Positions 1-8,496 of a DNA stretch of 64,000 nucleotides are shown in pieces. The number at the start of each line of letters is the position of its first letter. Position 1 is the stretch's first letter. Made by a program: the position numbers and the translations under genes. Source of the stretch: Syntrophus gentianae (GTDB lineage: Bacteria > Desulfobacterota > Syntrophia > Syntrophales > Syntrophaceae); NCBI RefSeq assembly GCF_900109885.1, contig NZ_FOBS01000007.1, positions 1-64,000 of the forward strand, read 5' to 3'. The notes below the pieces were generated by a model, which ran no database searches, was not told the origin of the DNA, and saw nothing but the letters and a program-made list of their open reading frames with translations.

Positions 1-441
1 ACATAAGGATGGCCATTTCTCATGTGGAAGTGTGAAATGTCTCCCCAAGTTCAAAAGGGTACGCTGACGTACCTGTTTGCCGATACGCTCCGAAGAAACC
101 AGTCGGTAGGTAAAGTAAGATTCCCCTGGCGTAGTCGCACTTCCGGTTTTTGTTTGGCGGATAAACATGGAGGCGGTATACAGGAATCGGGCCTCAATGT
201 CAAGTAGCCAATATATTTTATGGCACTACATTGGCGGTTTTGACACCCCTCCATTGATTTTATTGGACTTTTCACCATCGAAATGCCAAATATCGACGAA
301 AAATGGAGCATCGGTGTTAAAGATGGGGTAGGACCGCCAATTCAGCCTGCACTCTCAATAATTAAGATTGCATATTTATGATGGGAGGGCAGAGATGGTC
401 TTTTTATCGGGTAAAGTAAGGCTGGTGTGAAAGAATGCGCC
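1..441. other. Stretch without a convincing gene
   Basis: I see no supportable gene here. Short overlapping reading frames exist on both strands between about 20 and 310, but none has a good ribosome-binding site or a recognisable motif. The segment lies downstream of the minus-strand activase gene, so it is either 3' flanking DNA or the eroded end of something to the left of the window. Confidence 0.5.
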
Positions 442-1296
442 TCAGTCGGATGAACCGAGAAGATGAATGGCTTCCAGGATGCGCGGGCGGGTTTCCAGGG
501 GGAGGTTGTTCTGCCGGGCTTTTTCCACGAGGTCCCGTCCCATCAGCGCGGCGCCGAGGGCGCCGGTGATCAGGGGATTTTCGGGGATGAGGAGATCGCC
601 GTTAAGGTACTCCCGCAGGGCGGCGATAAGCCCCTTGTTTTTGCTGCCGCCGCCCGTCAGAACGACGGGTTTTTCCAGGCGGAGCCGGTGGGCCATCCGG
701 CTGATCCGGTCCGCAAGGGAACGATGGACCCCGGCCAGGAGGTCCGGGACGGGAATCCCCTGGGCCAGGCTGGAGGCTACTTCCTGCTGGGCCCAGATCG
801 TACAGAGGTTGCTGATCGTTGCCGGGGAGGTGCTCTGCAGGGAGAGATCGCCCACCGCTTCCAGGGGGATGTTCAGGGTATCGGCGATGATTTCGATGAA
901 TCGGCCGCTGCCGGCGGCGCACTTGTCATTCATGATGAAGTCGTGGGGACGCCCCTGGCTGTCGATGCGGATGGCCTTGCTGTCCTGTCCCCCAACATCG
1001 ATCACCGTCCGGGCTTCGGGAAAGAGGAAGTGAATTCCCCGGGCATGGCAGGTGATTTCCGTGATCTGCCGGTCGGCAAAGGGAACGTTGATGCGGCCGT
1101 AGCCGGTGGCGACAACGTAGGAGATGGCTTCGAAGGCGAGTCCTGCCTGGTCGAGGGCTTCCTCCATCACCTTGTTGGCCAGCCTGCGCTGTTCCGCACC
1201 CGTTGGTCCGATGACCGAGGCGGCAATCCCCTCGCCGAGGATCACCGCCTTGGTCATGGTTGAACCGATATCAATGCCTGCGAAGTATTCCGCCAT
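442..1296 (-). CDS. BadF/BadG/BcrA/BcrD-family ATPase (activase), complete motifs
   Basis: ASKHA-fold ATPase of the kind that drives one electron at low potential into a 2-hydroxyacyl-CoA dehydratase or an ATP-dependent benzoyl-CoA reductase. The first phosphate motif GIDIGSTMTK lies near the N-terminus and the second, VDVGGQDSK, near residue 105. The two cysteines expected to hold the [4Fe-4S] cluster across a dimer are in NDKCAAGSGRF and SNLCTIWAQQ, and an adenosine motif LTGGGSKNKG follows. Length (about 284 residues) is normal. I prefer the ATG at 1296 because the protein then opens MAEYFAGIDIG; a TTG nine bases upstream is possible. It is the last of four closely packed genes, 14 bases after its neighbour. 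By size and position it could match BzdQ of bzd-type benzoyl-CoA reductases. Confidence 0.85.
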   Translation of the reverse strand: MAEYFAGIDIGSTMTKAVILGEGIAASVIGPTGAEQRRLANKVMEEALDQAGLAFEAISYVVATGYGRINVPFADRQITEITCHARGIHFLFPEARTVIDVGGQDSKAIRIDSQGRPHDFIMNDKCAAGSGRFIEIIADTLNIPLEAVGDLSLQSTSPATISNLCTIWAQQEVASSLAQGIPVPDLLAGVHRSLADRISRMAHRLRLEKPVVLTGGGSKNKGLIAALREYLNGDLLIPENPLITGALGAALMGRDLVEKARQNNLPLETRPRILEAIHLLGSSD

Positions 1297-1310
1297 TTCG
1301 CACAATCATC

Positions 1311-2714
1311 TCAGGCCGCCCGGTTGGTCCGGACGGATTCCAGGGTTTCAATGAAGGCGTCGATCTTGTTGCGGGTATCAATCTCGGAGTAGGAAGTGAT
1401 ATCGATGATGTCGCTTTCCAGAATCAGGGAAGGCACCTCGCGGTTGGTCTTCTCTTTCTGTCCTCCGGAACCCATCATCAGGATCGGGATGGGCTTGTAG
1501 ATCTTGGCCAGCTGCTTCAACTGCCAGATGAGGCCGACGTGCCAGGTCCGGCAGGAAAAGGCCTGATGGACAACGATTCCGTCGATGTCGTATTCCTCGA
1601 CCCAGTTGATGAGGCGCTCCACGTCGGGTTCCGATCCAGGGCGTTTCCGGGCCTTGTCGTACCAGAAGGTCCAGTATCCGAGCCACCGCCAGGCGAGACG
1701 CTCCACGGGATCGCTGGTCTTGGGGAGATCCATTTCATCCAGGGGCATGACCAAGCGATAGGTGGTCTCCACGGGGAACGTGGCCCCCTTGCTGTTGAAG
1801 TAGTTGAAATCGTTCAGGGCGTACCAGGCGGGAAGTCCGCCGCCCCACATCAGCCGGTACTTTTCCTCTTCGACTTCGCCTTCGCCCTTGGCGATCTTTT
1901 CCTTCAATTCCTTCTTGAGATCGGAGAAGAAATTGTAGGATTCCTGGGTGGCCATCATGAAGTTCAGGGGAACCATCGTGTTCATGGCGTCGCCGGTTCC
2001 CATGGGGCTTGGCTTGGCCTTGCGCAGCTCATAGGTTTCGTGGACCAGGTTCCAGATGCGGTCGCTCAGATCCACCCGCTCGCTCAGGCGGTCGTAATCC
2101 ATCTTCTTTCCCGTCATTTTTTCCACAAAGGCGATGAGGCCGCGCAATTCCTTGACAATATAACGGTGATAGTAGCCCAGGATTTCCCTGTGATCGCGGT
2201 CTCTCTGGAACAGGGGGTAGGGGAGATCGATGTTGTAGATCGGGATGTCCGGCATGAACTGCTGTGAGGCCTGGTACCACTTGGCCCTCGGGTCACAGAG
2301 GATCTGACCGGTTTGAATCATGAAGTCAGGCCTCGCCTGGCCGCCCCAGGGGGCGTCGGGGGGCGTCTCACCCAGCTCCTCGCGCCACTGGTCATAGCCG
2401 ATGCCGCAGAGGGCGTAGGTGCACAGGGAGCGGGAGAGTCCCAGCGATTCCGCCCGCTGCATGAAGCGTTCGGCATCCCGCTTCGCGCCGCAGACGCCTG
2501 CGAAATTTTCGGTCCACACCGGCAGGACATCCATCGCCCGGAGAATCTCCTCATGGTGGCAGCAGATGAACGTATAAGCCAGTTTATGGGTGCCTTCCTT
2601 CCTGGCCCTATTTGTACCGGCGATAAATTCCTTAACCATGGGGCCGATGGAGGCGGCTGCATGGGTTGCAGTCATTCTTTTCTGGGGTTTCTTTTCTTTC
2701 TTTTCTTCTGTCAT
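1311..2714 (-). CDS. 2-hydroxyacyl-CoA dehydratase / benzoyl-CoA reductase large subunit (BcrB/BzdO-like)
   Basis: 467-residue member of the HgdB/BcrB/BcrC family, whose pairs of subunits hold the catalytic iron-sulfur clusters. Conserved-looking segments are CCHHEEILRAMDVLP near the start, a middle NFMMATQESY stretch, and HQAFSCRTWH near residue 390 with a cysteine in the expected cluster region. The C-terminus LESDIIDITSYSEIDTRNKIDAFIE is characteristic of the family. The N-terminus is lysine-rich. The ATG at 2714 has a clear GGAGGA ribosome-binding site. Substrate is not readable from sequence: a dearomatising acyl-CoA reductase fits best with two partner ATPases, but a 2-hydroxyacyl-CoA dehydratase is possible. 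Confidence 0.8.
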   Translation of the reverse strand: MTEEKKEKKPQKRMTATHAAASIGPMVKEFIAGTNRARKEGTHKLAYTFICCHHEEILRAMDVLPVWTENFAGVCGAKRDAERFMQRAESLGLSRSLCTYALCGIGYDQWREELGETPPDAPWGGQARPDFMIQTGQILCDPRAKWYQASQQFMPDIPIYNIDLPYPLFQRDRDHREILGYYHRYIVKELRGLIAFVEKMTGKKMDYDRLSERVDLSDRIWNLVHETYELRKAKPSPMGTGDAMNTMVPLNFMMATQESYNFFSDLKKELKEKIAKGEGEVEEEKYRLMWGGGLPAWYALNDFNYFNSKGATFPVETTYRLVMPLDEMDLPKTSDPVERLAWRWLGYWTFWYDKARKRPGSEPDVERLINWVEEYDIDGIVVHQAFSCRTWHVGLIWQLKQLAKIYKPIPILMMGSGGQKEKTNREVPSLILESDIIDITSYSEIDTRNKIDAFIETLESVRTNRAA

Positions 2715-2744
2715 TGCTCTGTCCTCCTTATGCCGGCATGGCCG

Positions 2745-3905
2745 CTAGCCGATCATTTCCAGGAAAGCCTGGATGCGTGTCTTCAATTGTCCGATGGTTC
2801 CCGCCGAATAGGTGTCTTCAAGACAGAGGAGCGGGATATTGAGGGATTCGTAGTAGGCCTTTCTCGCCGGGACTTCGAATCCAAAGGGATCGCAGTACTT
2901 GTACAGGTAAAGAATGGCGCCGTTGGCGGCAAACTCCTTTGCCCGTGCGCCGATGTCGCCAAAGCGATCCTCGGCGTCGCCGGCAAAGGTGCCGGCGGTG
3001 TTTTCCCGGTATGTCTTGGGACAATTGAGCTTGTCCAGGTAGCGACGGGCCAGGGAGGCCACCGGATCGCCCTCTTCATCGGCAAGGGGCCACAGATCCC
3101 GCGTGCCCATGCAGGTCGTGTCGATCACCACATTGCCGCCGTTTTCTTCGACGATGCCGGAAATGGCGAGATGATCCACGCAGGGGCCGTCCAGGAGAAT
3201 CCGGGGACCTTTCTTGACCGGGGCTTCCGTCCGCCTGCCCAGTTCGGCCAGGACTTCGTCGAAGAGGGAATTGGCTTCTTCAACCGGTAGGCTTGCCCCG
3301 ACGGCCAGAACCTTCTGCAGTTCCGCTGCGGAAATCAGCGGGGGATCGGCCTTTTTAAATTCATACAGGGCCCGGGTTTTGGTCCGATTTTCATTGTGCA
3401 GCCGGATGGCTTCCTGAAGATCTGCATCGGAAATGGGCTTTCCCGTGAAATCTTCCAGGCTCTTCCTGTACGACTGGAGTTCCTCCTTGAAATATTCGTG
3501 GGAAGATTCCTTCACGACACTGGGCGTATTGACGAAGTGAAAGTAGGGAAAATTGAGGGAATAACTCCACACGCTGTAGCTTCTCACCATGCTGTCGCAT
3601 CCGTGGGGGATCACGATGCCGGAGAGAAAGTCGTATCGGTCCTTGACGCAGAGATCAAAACAACTCCGGATAAAGGGGCAGACGATTGTCTCCAGGAGGG
3701 AATCCCCTTTGGTGATGGGTTCGTGGATATCACCGCGAATCCGGAAGGGGATACATCCGGCAGCCGTGATAAATTCGAGCGGAACAAAAGAGCAGATGTA
3801 ACCGATCGCCTTTTTCCCGCCGGCGCATAGTTCCTTTGCCCGGATTCCATAATTTTCGTACTGTCTTTCCACCTCTGCCATGATGTTGTTCTTCGTATCG
3901 CTCAT
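2745..3905 (-). CDS. 2-hydroxyacyl-CoA dehydratase / benzoyl-CoA reductase small subunit (BcrC/BzdN-like)
   Basis: 386-residue partner subunit in the same family as its downstream neighbour. Visible features are IGYICSFVPLEFITAAG near residue 35, cysteines around CPFIRSCFDLC and IPHGCDSMVRSY (residues about 75-110), LDGPCVDHLAISG near 238, and a C-terminal YKYCDPFGFEVP segment followed by LEDTYSAGTIGQLKTR. These are the family's usual cluster-binding and CoA-site regions. Start at 3905 has a GGAGGGAG site. The gap of 30 bases to the next gene suggests one transcript and a heterodimer with the 467-residue subunit. Confidence 0.82.
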   Translation of the reverse strand: MSDTKNNIMAEVERQYENYGIRAKELCAGGKKAIGYICSFVPLEFITAAGCIPFRIRGDIHEPITKGDSLLETIVCPFIRSCFDLCVKDRYDFLSGIVIPHGCDSMVRSYSVWSYSLNFPYFHFVNTPSVVKESSHEYFKEELQSYRKSLEDFTGKPISDADLQEAIRLHNENRTKTRALYEFKKADPPLISAAELQKVLAVGASLPVEEANSLFDEVLAELGRRTEAPVKKGPRILLDGPCVDHLAISGIVEENGGNVVIDTTCMGTRDLWPLADEEGDPVASLARRYLDKLNCPKTYRENTAGTFAGDAEDRFGDIGARAKEFAANGAILYLYKYCDPFGFEVPARKAYYESLNIPLLCLEDTYSAGTIGQLKTRIQAFLEMIG

Positions 3906-3960
3906 TAAACTCCCTCCTCTTTTTTAACGACAGAACTTAGTATTTCCAACCCGTCGTTCT

Positions 3961-4749
3961 TCAGATTCCTTGCGACAGGCTTTTCTCCCGCGCCAGCAGT
4001 GCCGCGCCAAGGGCGGCGGTGAACAGGGGATTCGAAGGCACTCTGACCGGGATACGCAGGCTGTCCTCCAGGGCCTGGACCAGACCGGCGTCTACCGCCC
4101 CGCCACCGGTCAGAACCACATCCGGTTCGATTCCCACTCGTTCCGCCAGGCTGGCAAGCTGGGCAGCCAATGCCCGATGCACACCGGCCAGAAGGTCTTC
4201 CTTGGCCACGCCTTCCGCGATCAGGGATACGGCTTCGGATTCAGAAAAAACAACACACCCCGTGCTGAAGTCCACCTTGCTTCGGGATTTCAGAGAAAGC
4301 GGACCGATCTCCTCCAACTTGACCCGCAGGACCTTCGCCATGATCAGTAACAAACGGCCACTGCCTCCGGCACATTTCCCGCTCAAAAGGAAATTATGGA
4401 CATGACCCTCGCCATCCATGCGCAGGACTTTGCTGTAAAGATCCCCGCAATCGAGAACGGTTCGGGCTGAAGGAAGTAGAAAGGCGACCCCTCTGCCCTG
4501 ACAGGTGATATCCGGTTTTTCTTCATCGGCGAACAAGACCTGCTTTGCTCCGTAACCTGTGGCCATGACGAAGGATAAACCCGAAGGTGCTATTCCGGCC
4601 CTGGACAGCAGGGTGTCTCTGACCTGCTCGGCGGCTCCCCGGTAATCTCCGCCGGAGGGACAGGCAAAGGAAGCCTGAACGGATTGATCCTCCAGCAGGA
4701 CCCCTTTCGCGGAAAAAGATCCGATATCGATACCCAGAAAAAAAGCCAT
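3961..4749 (-). CDS. Second BadF/BcrA-type ATPase with an altered phosphate motif
   Basis: 262-residue ASKHA ATPase, first gene of the four-gene set. It keeps GIDIGSFSAK at the N-terminus, the two cluster cysteines (Cys126 in SGKCAGGSGR, Cys165 in STGCVVFSE) and an adenosine motif LTGGGAVDAG. Where the neighbour at 442-1296 reads VDVGGQDSK, this one reads LDCGDLYSK, so the Gly-Gly-Gln-Asp of the second phosphate loop is gone. A pair of dissimilar activases with similar lengths is what bzd-type (BzdP/BzdQ) and bcr-type (BcrA/BcrD) benzoyl-CoA reductases have; dehydratases usually use one homodimer. Whether this copy still hydrolyses ATP is uncertain. Confidence 0.78.
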   Translation of the reverse strand: MAFFLGIDIGSFSAKGVLLEDQSVQASFACPSGGDYRGAAEQVRDTLLSRAGIAPSGLSFVMATGYGAKQVLFADEEKPDITCQGRGVAFLLPSARTVLDCGDLYSKVLRMDGEGHVHNFLLSGKCAGGSGRLLLIMAKVLRVKLEEIGPLSLKSRSKVDFSTGCVVFSESEAVSLIAEGVAKEDLLAGVHRALAAQLASLAERVGIEPDVVLTGGGAVDAGLVQALEDSLRIPVRVPSNPLFTAALGAALLAREKSLSQGI

Positions 4750-5238
4750 CGTTTAACTCAGCGTGATTATTTGTCGTTCTTATTGCTTAAAACTCTTTGC
4801 GGTGCGTCTTCTGAAAGCGGAATCATAGGGGAAGCCGTCTACTTTATCGGGAAAGATATCGAGTGCAAACGCGTTGCTTCCGGCCAGCACTTCGCTATCC
4901 TTTGAAAGGATCAGACGGATCCGCCTTTGCCTTTCCTGGGGAAGCGATGCGGGATCTTTGACTCGAGGCGCAAAAGATCAAGCCGACAAGCCAGTGACTT
5001 AAAACAAAGTATGGGGAGTGTCAATCAAAAAATCAGAGAGATGCCCCGTTGTTCATGGCTTGGACAGGAGGGGTTTTCTCCGGTGGCTCGGGAGCGTCCC
5101 CCTGAAGGAGAGTAGCGTTAGATCCGGAAAAGTTTCGACTGGTCACGGCATAAAATTTGTTGTAGGTATCTTGTCGCAAGTTAAGTTTTCTGGAAAGAAT
5201 GATCATTATAAAATCCTGAAAATAGAGAGAATTTAAAA
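4750..5238. other. Divergent intergenic region, no gene seen
   Basis: Nearly 490 bases separate the start of the four-gene reductase cluster (minus) from the sirtuin gene (plus). I find no tRNA, no conserved ORF and no clear riboswitch. The last 80 bases before the sirtuin gene are AT-rich and probably hold its promoter, but no good -35/-10 pair stands out. The space is large enough for the cluster's promoter and operator. Confidence 0.45.
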
Positions 5239-6030
5239 ATGACGGAAGAAGGGTTGGAGAAAAAGATCCGTGCCGTTGCGGACATGATCTGCGAGGCCGG
5301 AAAGGTCGTGGTCTTTACCGGGGCGGGCGTCAGCACCGAGTCGGGCATTCCTGATTTTCGCAGTCCGGGAGGATTATGGGACCGGTTTGATCCCGATGAT
5401 TTCACGATCCAGAAGTTTCTCCGCAGCGCGCAGACGCGAAGGAAACAGTGGCGGATTCTGATCGAGGGAGGCGCTTTTGCGGAAGCGCAACCCAACCGGG
5501 CCCATCTGGCCGTGGCCGAACTGGAGAAACTGGGGAAGCTGCGGTGCGTCATTACCCAGAATATTGATAATCTGCATCAGAAGGCAGGAAATGCGCCGGA
5601 AAGGGTGTACGAACTCCATGGCAACATGCGCTGGCTTAAATGTCTGAGCTGCGGCGACCGGATTTCCGTACCCGACATGCTTCAGAGGACGGCATTAAGA
5701 GAATTGGATGGATTTCCCTTCTGTGAGCGATGCCAGGGCCTGTTGAAACCGGATGTGATTTTTTTTGGAGAGGCTCTTCCGGAGGACACCCTGCGGGAGG
5801 CGACTTATGAGGCGAGCAACTGCGACCTGATGCTGGTTATCGGTTCTTCCCTGGTGGTTTATCCGGCGGCTTATATGCCCCAATATGCAAAAGATGTCGG
5901 TGCAAAGCTGGTGATCATCAATCGGGAAGAGACGCCCTATGATGCGGAGGCGGACATCCTCCTCCAGGGTGGTGCGGGGGAGATGATGACCCGGATCCTG
6001 GCGGCGGTCAAGGATCAAATCGATCTATAG
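5239..6030 (+). CDS. Sir2-family NAD-dependent protein deacylase (sirtuin)
   Basis: 263-residue class III deacylase that removes acyl groups from lysines using NAD, releasing nicotinamide and O-acyl-ADP-ribose. The NAD-binding motif GAGVSTESGIPDFRS is at about residues 28-42 and TQNIDNLHQKAG at 107-116. The catalytic histidine is His127 in ELHGNM. Zinc cysteines are Cys135, Cys138, Cys162 and Cys165. FFGEALP follows at about 175. Length is typical of bacterial CobB. The Nudix and histone-deacetylase-like genes 1-2 kb downstream, and a Pat-type acetyltransferase at 20.7 kb, suggest an acyl-lysine control theme, but they do not form one operon. Confidence 0.93.
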   Translation: MTEEGLEKKIRAVADMICEAGKVVVFTGAGVSTESGIPDFRSPGGLWDRFDPDDFTIQKFLRSAQTRRKQWRILIEGGAFAEAQPNRAHLAVAELEKLGKLRCVITQNIDNLHQKAGNAPERVYELHGNMRWLKCLSCGDRISVPDMLQRTALRELDGFPFCERCQGLLKPDVIFFGEALPEDTLREATYEASNCDLMLVIGSSLVVYPAAYMPQYAKDVGAKLVIINREETPYDAEADILLQGGAGEMMTRILAAVKDQIDL

Positions 6031-6048
6031 TTTTTTCCAATCGGTATT

Positions 6049-6702
6049 TCAGGAGTCCAGGGTTGTTAAGCCCTCCCGGATGGCATATTTGATTAATTCG
6101 GCCACGCTGCCGGCTCCAAGTTTCTGGGCAATGTTCCGCCGGTGGGTTTCCACGGTCTTCACACTGACACGCAGGGTCTTGGCAATCTGTTTGGCCGTCA
6201 TGCCTTCCGCAAGCAGCTGGAGAAGTTCTCTTTCCCGCGCCGTCAGTTCCGAGGAGACGGAGACCGATGGTTTCGCTTCCTTGTGCACATAATTTCTAAC
6301 GACGATATCGGTAATGGTGGGGCTTAGATAGGTGTGGTTTTCCAGGACGGTGTGAATGGCGCTGACGAGTTCTTCAAAGGCGCAGTCCTTTAAGAGATAC
6401 CCTGCGGCGCCTGCTTCCAGCATGCCTACGACAAAATGGCGATCGGTATGCATGGAGAGGGCAATGACTTTGATTCCGGGAAAGTCGGAGGTGATCCTCC
6501 TTGTGGCATCGATGCCGTTCATGTCCGGCATGGAGATGTCCATGATAATGACCTGCGGATGCAGCTCTTTGGCCAGGGTTATTGCTTTTTGTCCATTTTC
6601 CGCCTCTGCGACAACATTCATATTCCCGTGGTTTTCAATGAGAATACGTAAGCCGTCACGGACTATTTTGTGATCGTCGGCAAGAAGAACATTGACAGCC
6701 AT
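6049..6702 (-). CDS. NarL/LuxR-type response regulator
   Basis: 217-residue two-component regulator. The receiver domain (about 1-120) has the acidic pocket ADD at 8-10, the phosphoacceptor Asp55 in VIIMDISMPDMNG, and a conserved lysine in YLLKDCAFEEL. The C-terminal LuxR-type helix-turn-helix (about 150-212) contains LTARERELLQLLAEGMTAKQIA and VKTVETHRRNIAQKLG. No partner kinase is adjacent. It converges on the sirtuin gene with 18 bases between the stops. Confidence 0.92.
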   Translation of the reverse strand: MAVNVLLADDHKIVRDGLRILIENHGNMNVVAEAENGQKAITLAKELHPQVIIMDISMPDMNGIDATRRITSDFPGIKVIALSMHTDRHFVVGMLEAGAAGYLLKDCAFEELVSAIHTVLENHTYLSPTITDIVVRNYVHKEAKPSVSVSSELTARERELLQLLAEGMTAKQIAKTLRVSVKTVETHRRNIAQKLGAGSVAELIKYAIREGLTTLDS

Positions 6703-7081
6703 TTTCCCTTTCTCCTTATTATTTTAATTTGTCATTTTTACCATAGAAGTGCTGGGCCGGTCACACTTTTTTATACCTCCTCTATCATTAAAAAAGGAGA
6801 AAAAAATACATCCTCAAGAAACATTGTGACAGTGCCTGAAAGGTCTTGCGGAGAGTGAATTTTATCACAATCTTAAGTCTTGCTTATATTACAGTCCGAG
6901 TTTCGTTCCAATAAGGGGAAAACCGTATTATGTCAGGGAAAAATTACTGATATTTGATTCAGTCAAAGGATTAGAAAAATTAGGGCGGTTATTGAACTTC
7001 CTACCAGGTAAAGAACGCATTGTAACGATTAGGGAAATGTGCTATTTTTTGTCATATTTTCTCAGGGCGGGTGTATTTTTT
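6703..7081. other. AT-rich divergent intergenic region
   Basis: About 380 bases between the response-regulator start and the Nudix start. It is clearly richer in A and T than the flanking genes and must hold the promoters for both. I see no RNA gene or confident promoter. A TTG-started extension of the Nudix frame reaches back to 6992, but it lacks family similarity. Confidence 0.4.
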
Positions 7082-7510
7082 ATGTCGAAACGGGAATATC
7101 CGGATTGCCCTCGCGTGGGCGTTGGCGCAATTGTCGTCCGGGAGGGGAGGATTCTCCTGGTAAAACGCGCGGCGGAACCGAACAGGGGATTGTGGGCCAT
7201 ACCGGGAGGCTCTCTGAAATTGGGGGAAACCTTGAAGGAAGGAGCGGAACGGGAAGTTTTGGAAGAAACGGGCATTGTCGTGGAGGCAAAGCACCCCGTA
7301 TATGCCTTCGACCTGCTGGAAAGGGACCAGGAGGGTAGCTTTCGCTTTCATTTCGTCATTGTGGATATGCTGGCCGATTATATTCGAGGGGACCTGAAAG
7401 CCGCCGATGATGCCCTGGATGCCCGCTGGCTTTTACCAGAAGACCTGGAACAGGTTGATTTGTCGACTTCCACGGTAAAAATTCTCAGGCACATCAAATT
7501 TTATGGTTAG
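7082..7510 (+). CDS. Nudix hydrolase (ADP-ribose pyrophosphatase-like)
   Basis: 142-residue Nudix protein that would cleave a nucleoside diphosphate linked to another moiety, with Mg. The Nudix box fits GX5EX7REUXEEXGU exactly, from Gly43 in PGGSLKLGE to REVLEETGI (residues 57-65). I place the start at the ATG at 7082 (MSKREYPDCPRVGVGA), the usual N-terminus of this subgroup; upstream residues look unrelated. No strong ribosome-binding site is visible. Substrate is an inference: subgroup resemblance and the nearby sirtuin would fit ADP-ribose, but NTP or NADH substrates are equally open. Confidence 0.88.
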   Translation: MSKREYPDCPRVGVGAIVVREGRILLVKRAAEPNRGLWAIPGGSLKLGETLKEGAEREVLEETGIVVEAKHPVYAFDLLERDQEGSFRFHFVIVDMLADYIRGDLKAADDALDARWLLPEDLEQVDLSTSTVKILRHIKFYG

Positions 7511-7608
7511 TCTTTTTTTCCGGACAGGGAGAGGCCTTTCCGAATCGTTGAGCCGTTGTCGACCATCTGCTATCGAAGGGACATATCTTGGAGGAGGTGT
7601 CGAAAATC

Positions 7609-8355
7609 ATGAAAGTCATTTATCATGATGATTTTTGTCAATGCTACACGACGGATCCGGCCGCGGCTTCAGGCAGGATGGAAGCCGTTGTGGAAGCGAT
7701 CAGCGGCCGGGTTGATTTTCTTAAAGCTGAACCGGCCGAAGAATCTGATATTTCGGCCGTTCATACCGAATCGCACATTGCTCTGGTTGAAAGGGAAGGG
7801 CTCTATGACATTGCCGCGCTGGCTGCAGGCGGGGCCATTATGGCTGCTGAAATCGGGATGAACGAACCCTGTTTTGCCCTGATCCGGCCTCCGGGTCACC
7901 ATGCCTCCGCCGGCAGCGCCTGGGGATTCTGTTATTTCAATAATATGGCCATTGCCTTGGAAAAATTGAAAAGGGAAGGAAAGATCGTCAAGGCCTTTCT
8001 TCTGGACTTTGATCTTCATTTCGGTGATGGTACGGTGAATATCCTGGAACGGAAGGAATATGTAACTATTTATAATCCTTCATCCTGCGACAGGAATGAA
8101 TATCTCAGGGATATTGAAAAAAAATTGTCTTCGGCGTCTTTCGATATCATCGCCGTTTCCGCCGGGTTCGATAATCACAGGGAAGACTGGGGTGGGCTTT
8201 TGACGACGGAGGATTATAAAACCATCGGGCATATGGTCTGGAAAATCTGCCAGAAGAAGCGGTGTGGATGCTTCGCCGTTCTTGAGGGGGGGTATAACCA
8301 TCGGGTTCTGGGGACAAACGTCCTGGCGTTTCTTGAAGGCATCGAGGGCCTTTGA
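7609..8355 (+). CDS. Histone-deacetylase-family amidohydrolase (class II/AcuC-like)
   Basis: 248-residue zinc-dependent deacetylase fold. Signature segments: RPPGHHAS with the catalytic histidine pair, GFCYFNNMAIA, the zinc ligands in DFDLHFGDGT, and a further zinc aspartate in SAGFDNHRED; LEGGYN closes the site. Bacterial members act on acetylated proteins or small acetyl-amides such as polyamines or acetoin-linked targets; which applies here is not readable. The ATG at 7609 is preceded by GGAGG with good spacing, so it is preferred over an upstream TTG at 7588. It lies 98 bases after the Nudix gene, possibly in the same transcript. Confidence 0.9.
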   Translation: MKVIYHDDFCQCYTTDPAAASGRMEAVVEAISGRVDFLKAEPAEESDISAVHTESHIALVEREGLYDIAALAAGGAIMAAEIGMNEPCFALIRPPGHHASAGSAWGFCYFNNMAIALEKLKREGKIVKAFLLDFDLHFGDGTVNILERKEYVTIYNPSSCDRNEYLRDIEKKLSSASFDIIAVSAGFDNHREDWGGLLTTEDYKTIGHMVWKICQKKRCGCFAVLEGGYNHRVLGTNVLAFLEGIEGL

Positions 8356-8370
8356 CGAAATTCCTTTTAA

Positions 8371-8490
8371 ACCAAATTGCATTTCGAAGGATAACAAGGC
8401 GGCAAGGAGGAAGCAATGCAGGCGTATAGAAAATACGTTGAGGAGCCGACGACGAAGCCAACGCAGTTAGCCGAAGAAAGGCAACTTGGT
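8371..8490 (+). repeat. Intergenic hairpin repeat, copy A
   Basis: A 120-base element between convergent genes. The ends ACCAAATTGC (8371-8380) and GCAACTTGGT (8481-8490) are inverted repeats with one mismatch. The core begins AACAAGGCGGCAAGGAG and contains a central hairpin CGTAT-agaa-ATACG, then GAGGAGCCGACGACGAAGCC. Copies B (18397-18516, opposite orientation, also 120 bases) and C (44476-44597) share the core. It could act as a structured RNA tail or a REP-like mobile repeat. Confidence 0.85.
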
Positions 8491-8496
8491 GTGGGA

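Noticed and set aside
1-311. Small frames on both strands as an insertion-sequence end
   Set aside because: No transposase motif or terminal inverted repeat could be identified.
463-1263. Long plus-strand frame opposite the activase gene
   Set aside because: It is a shadow of the real minus-strand gene, lacks family features and a ribosome-binding site; the minus frame has all activase motifs.
4750-5238. tRNA or other RNA gene in the large divergent gap
   Set aside because: No T-loop GTTCGANNC or cloverleaf pattern was found here or in other gaps of the window.
6992-7081. N-terminal extension of the Nudix protein from TTG
   Set aside because: The extra 30 residues are hydrophobic and unlike the family; the ATG at 7082 gives the standard N-terminus.
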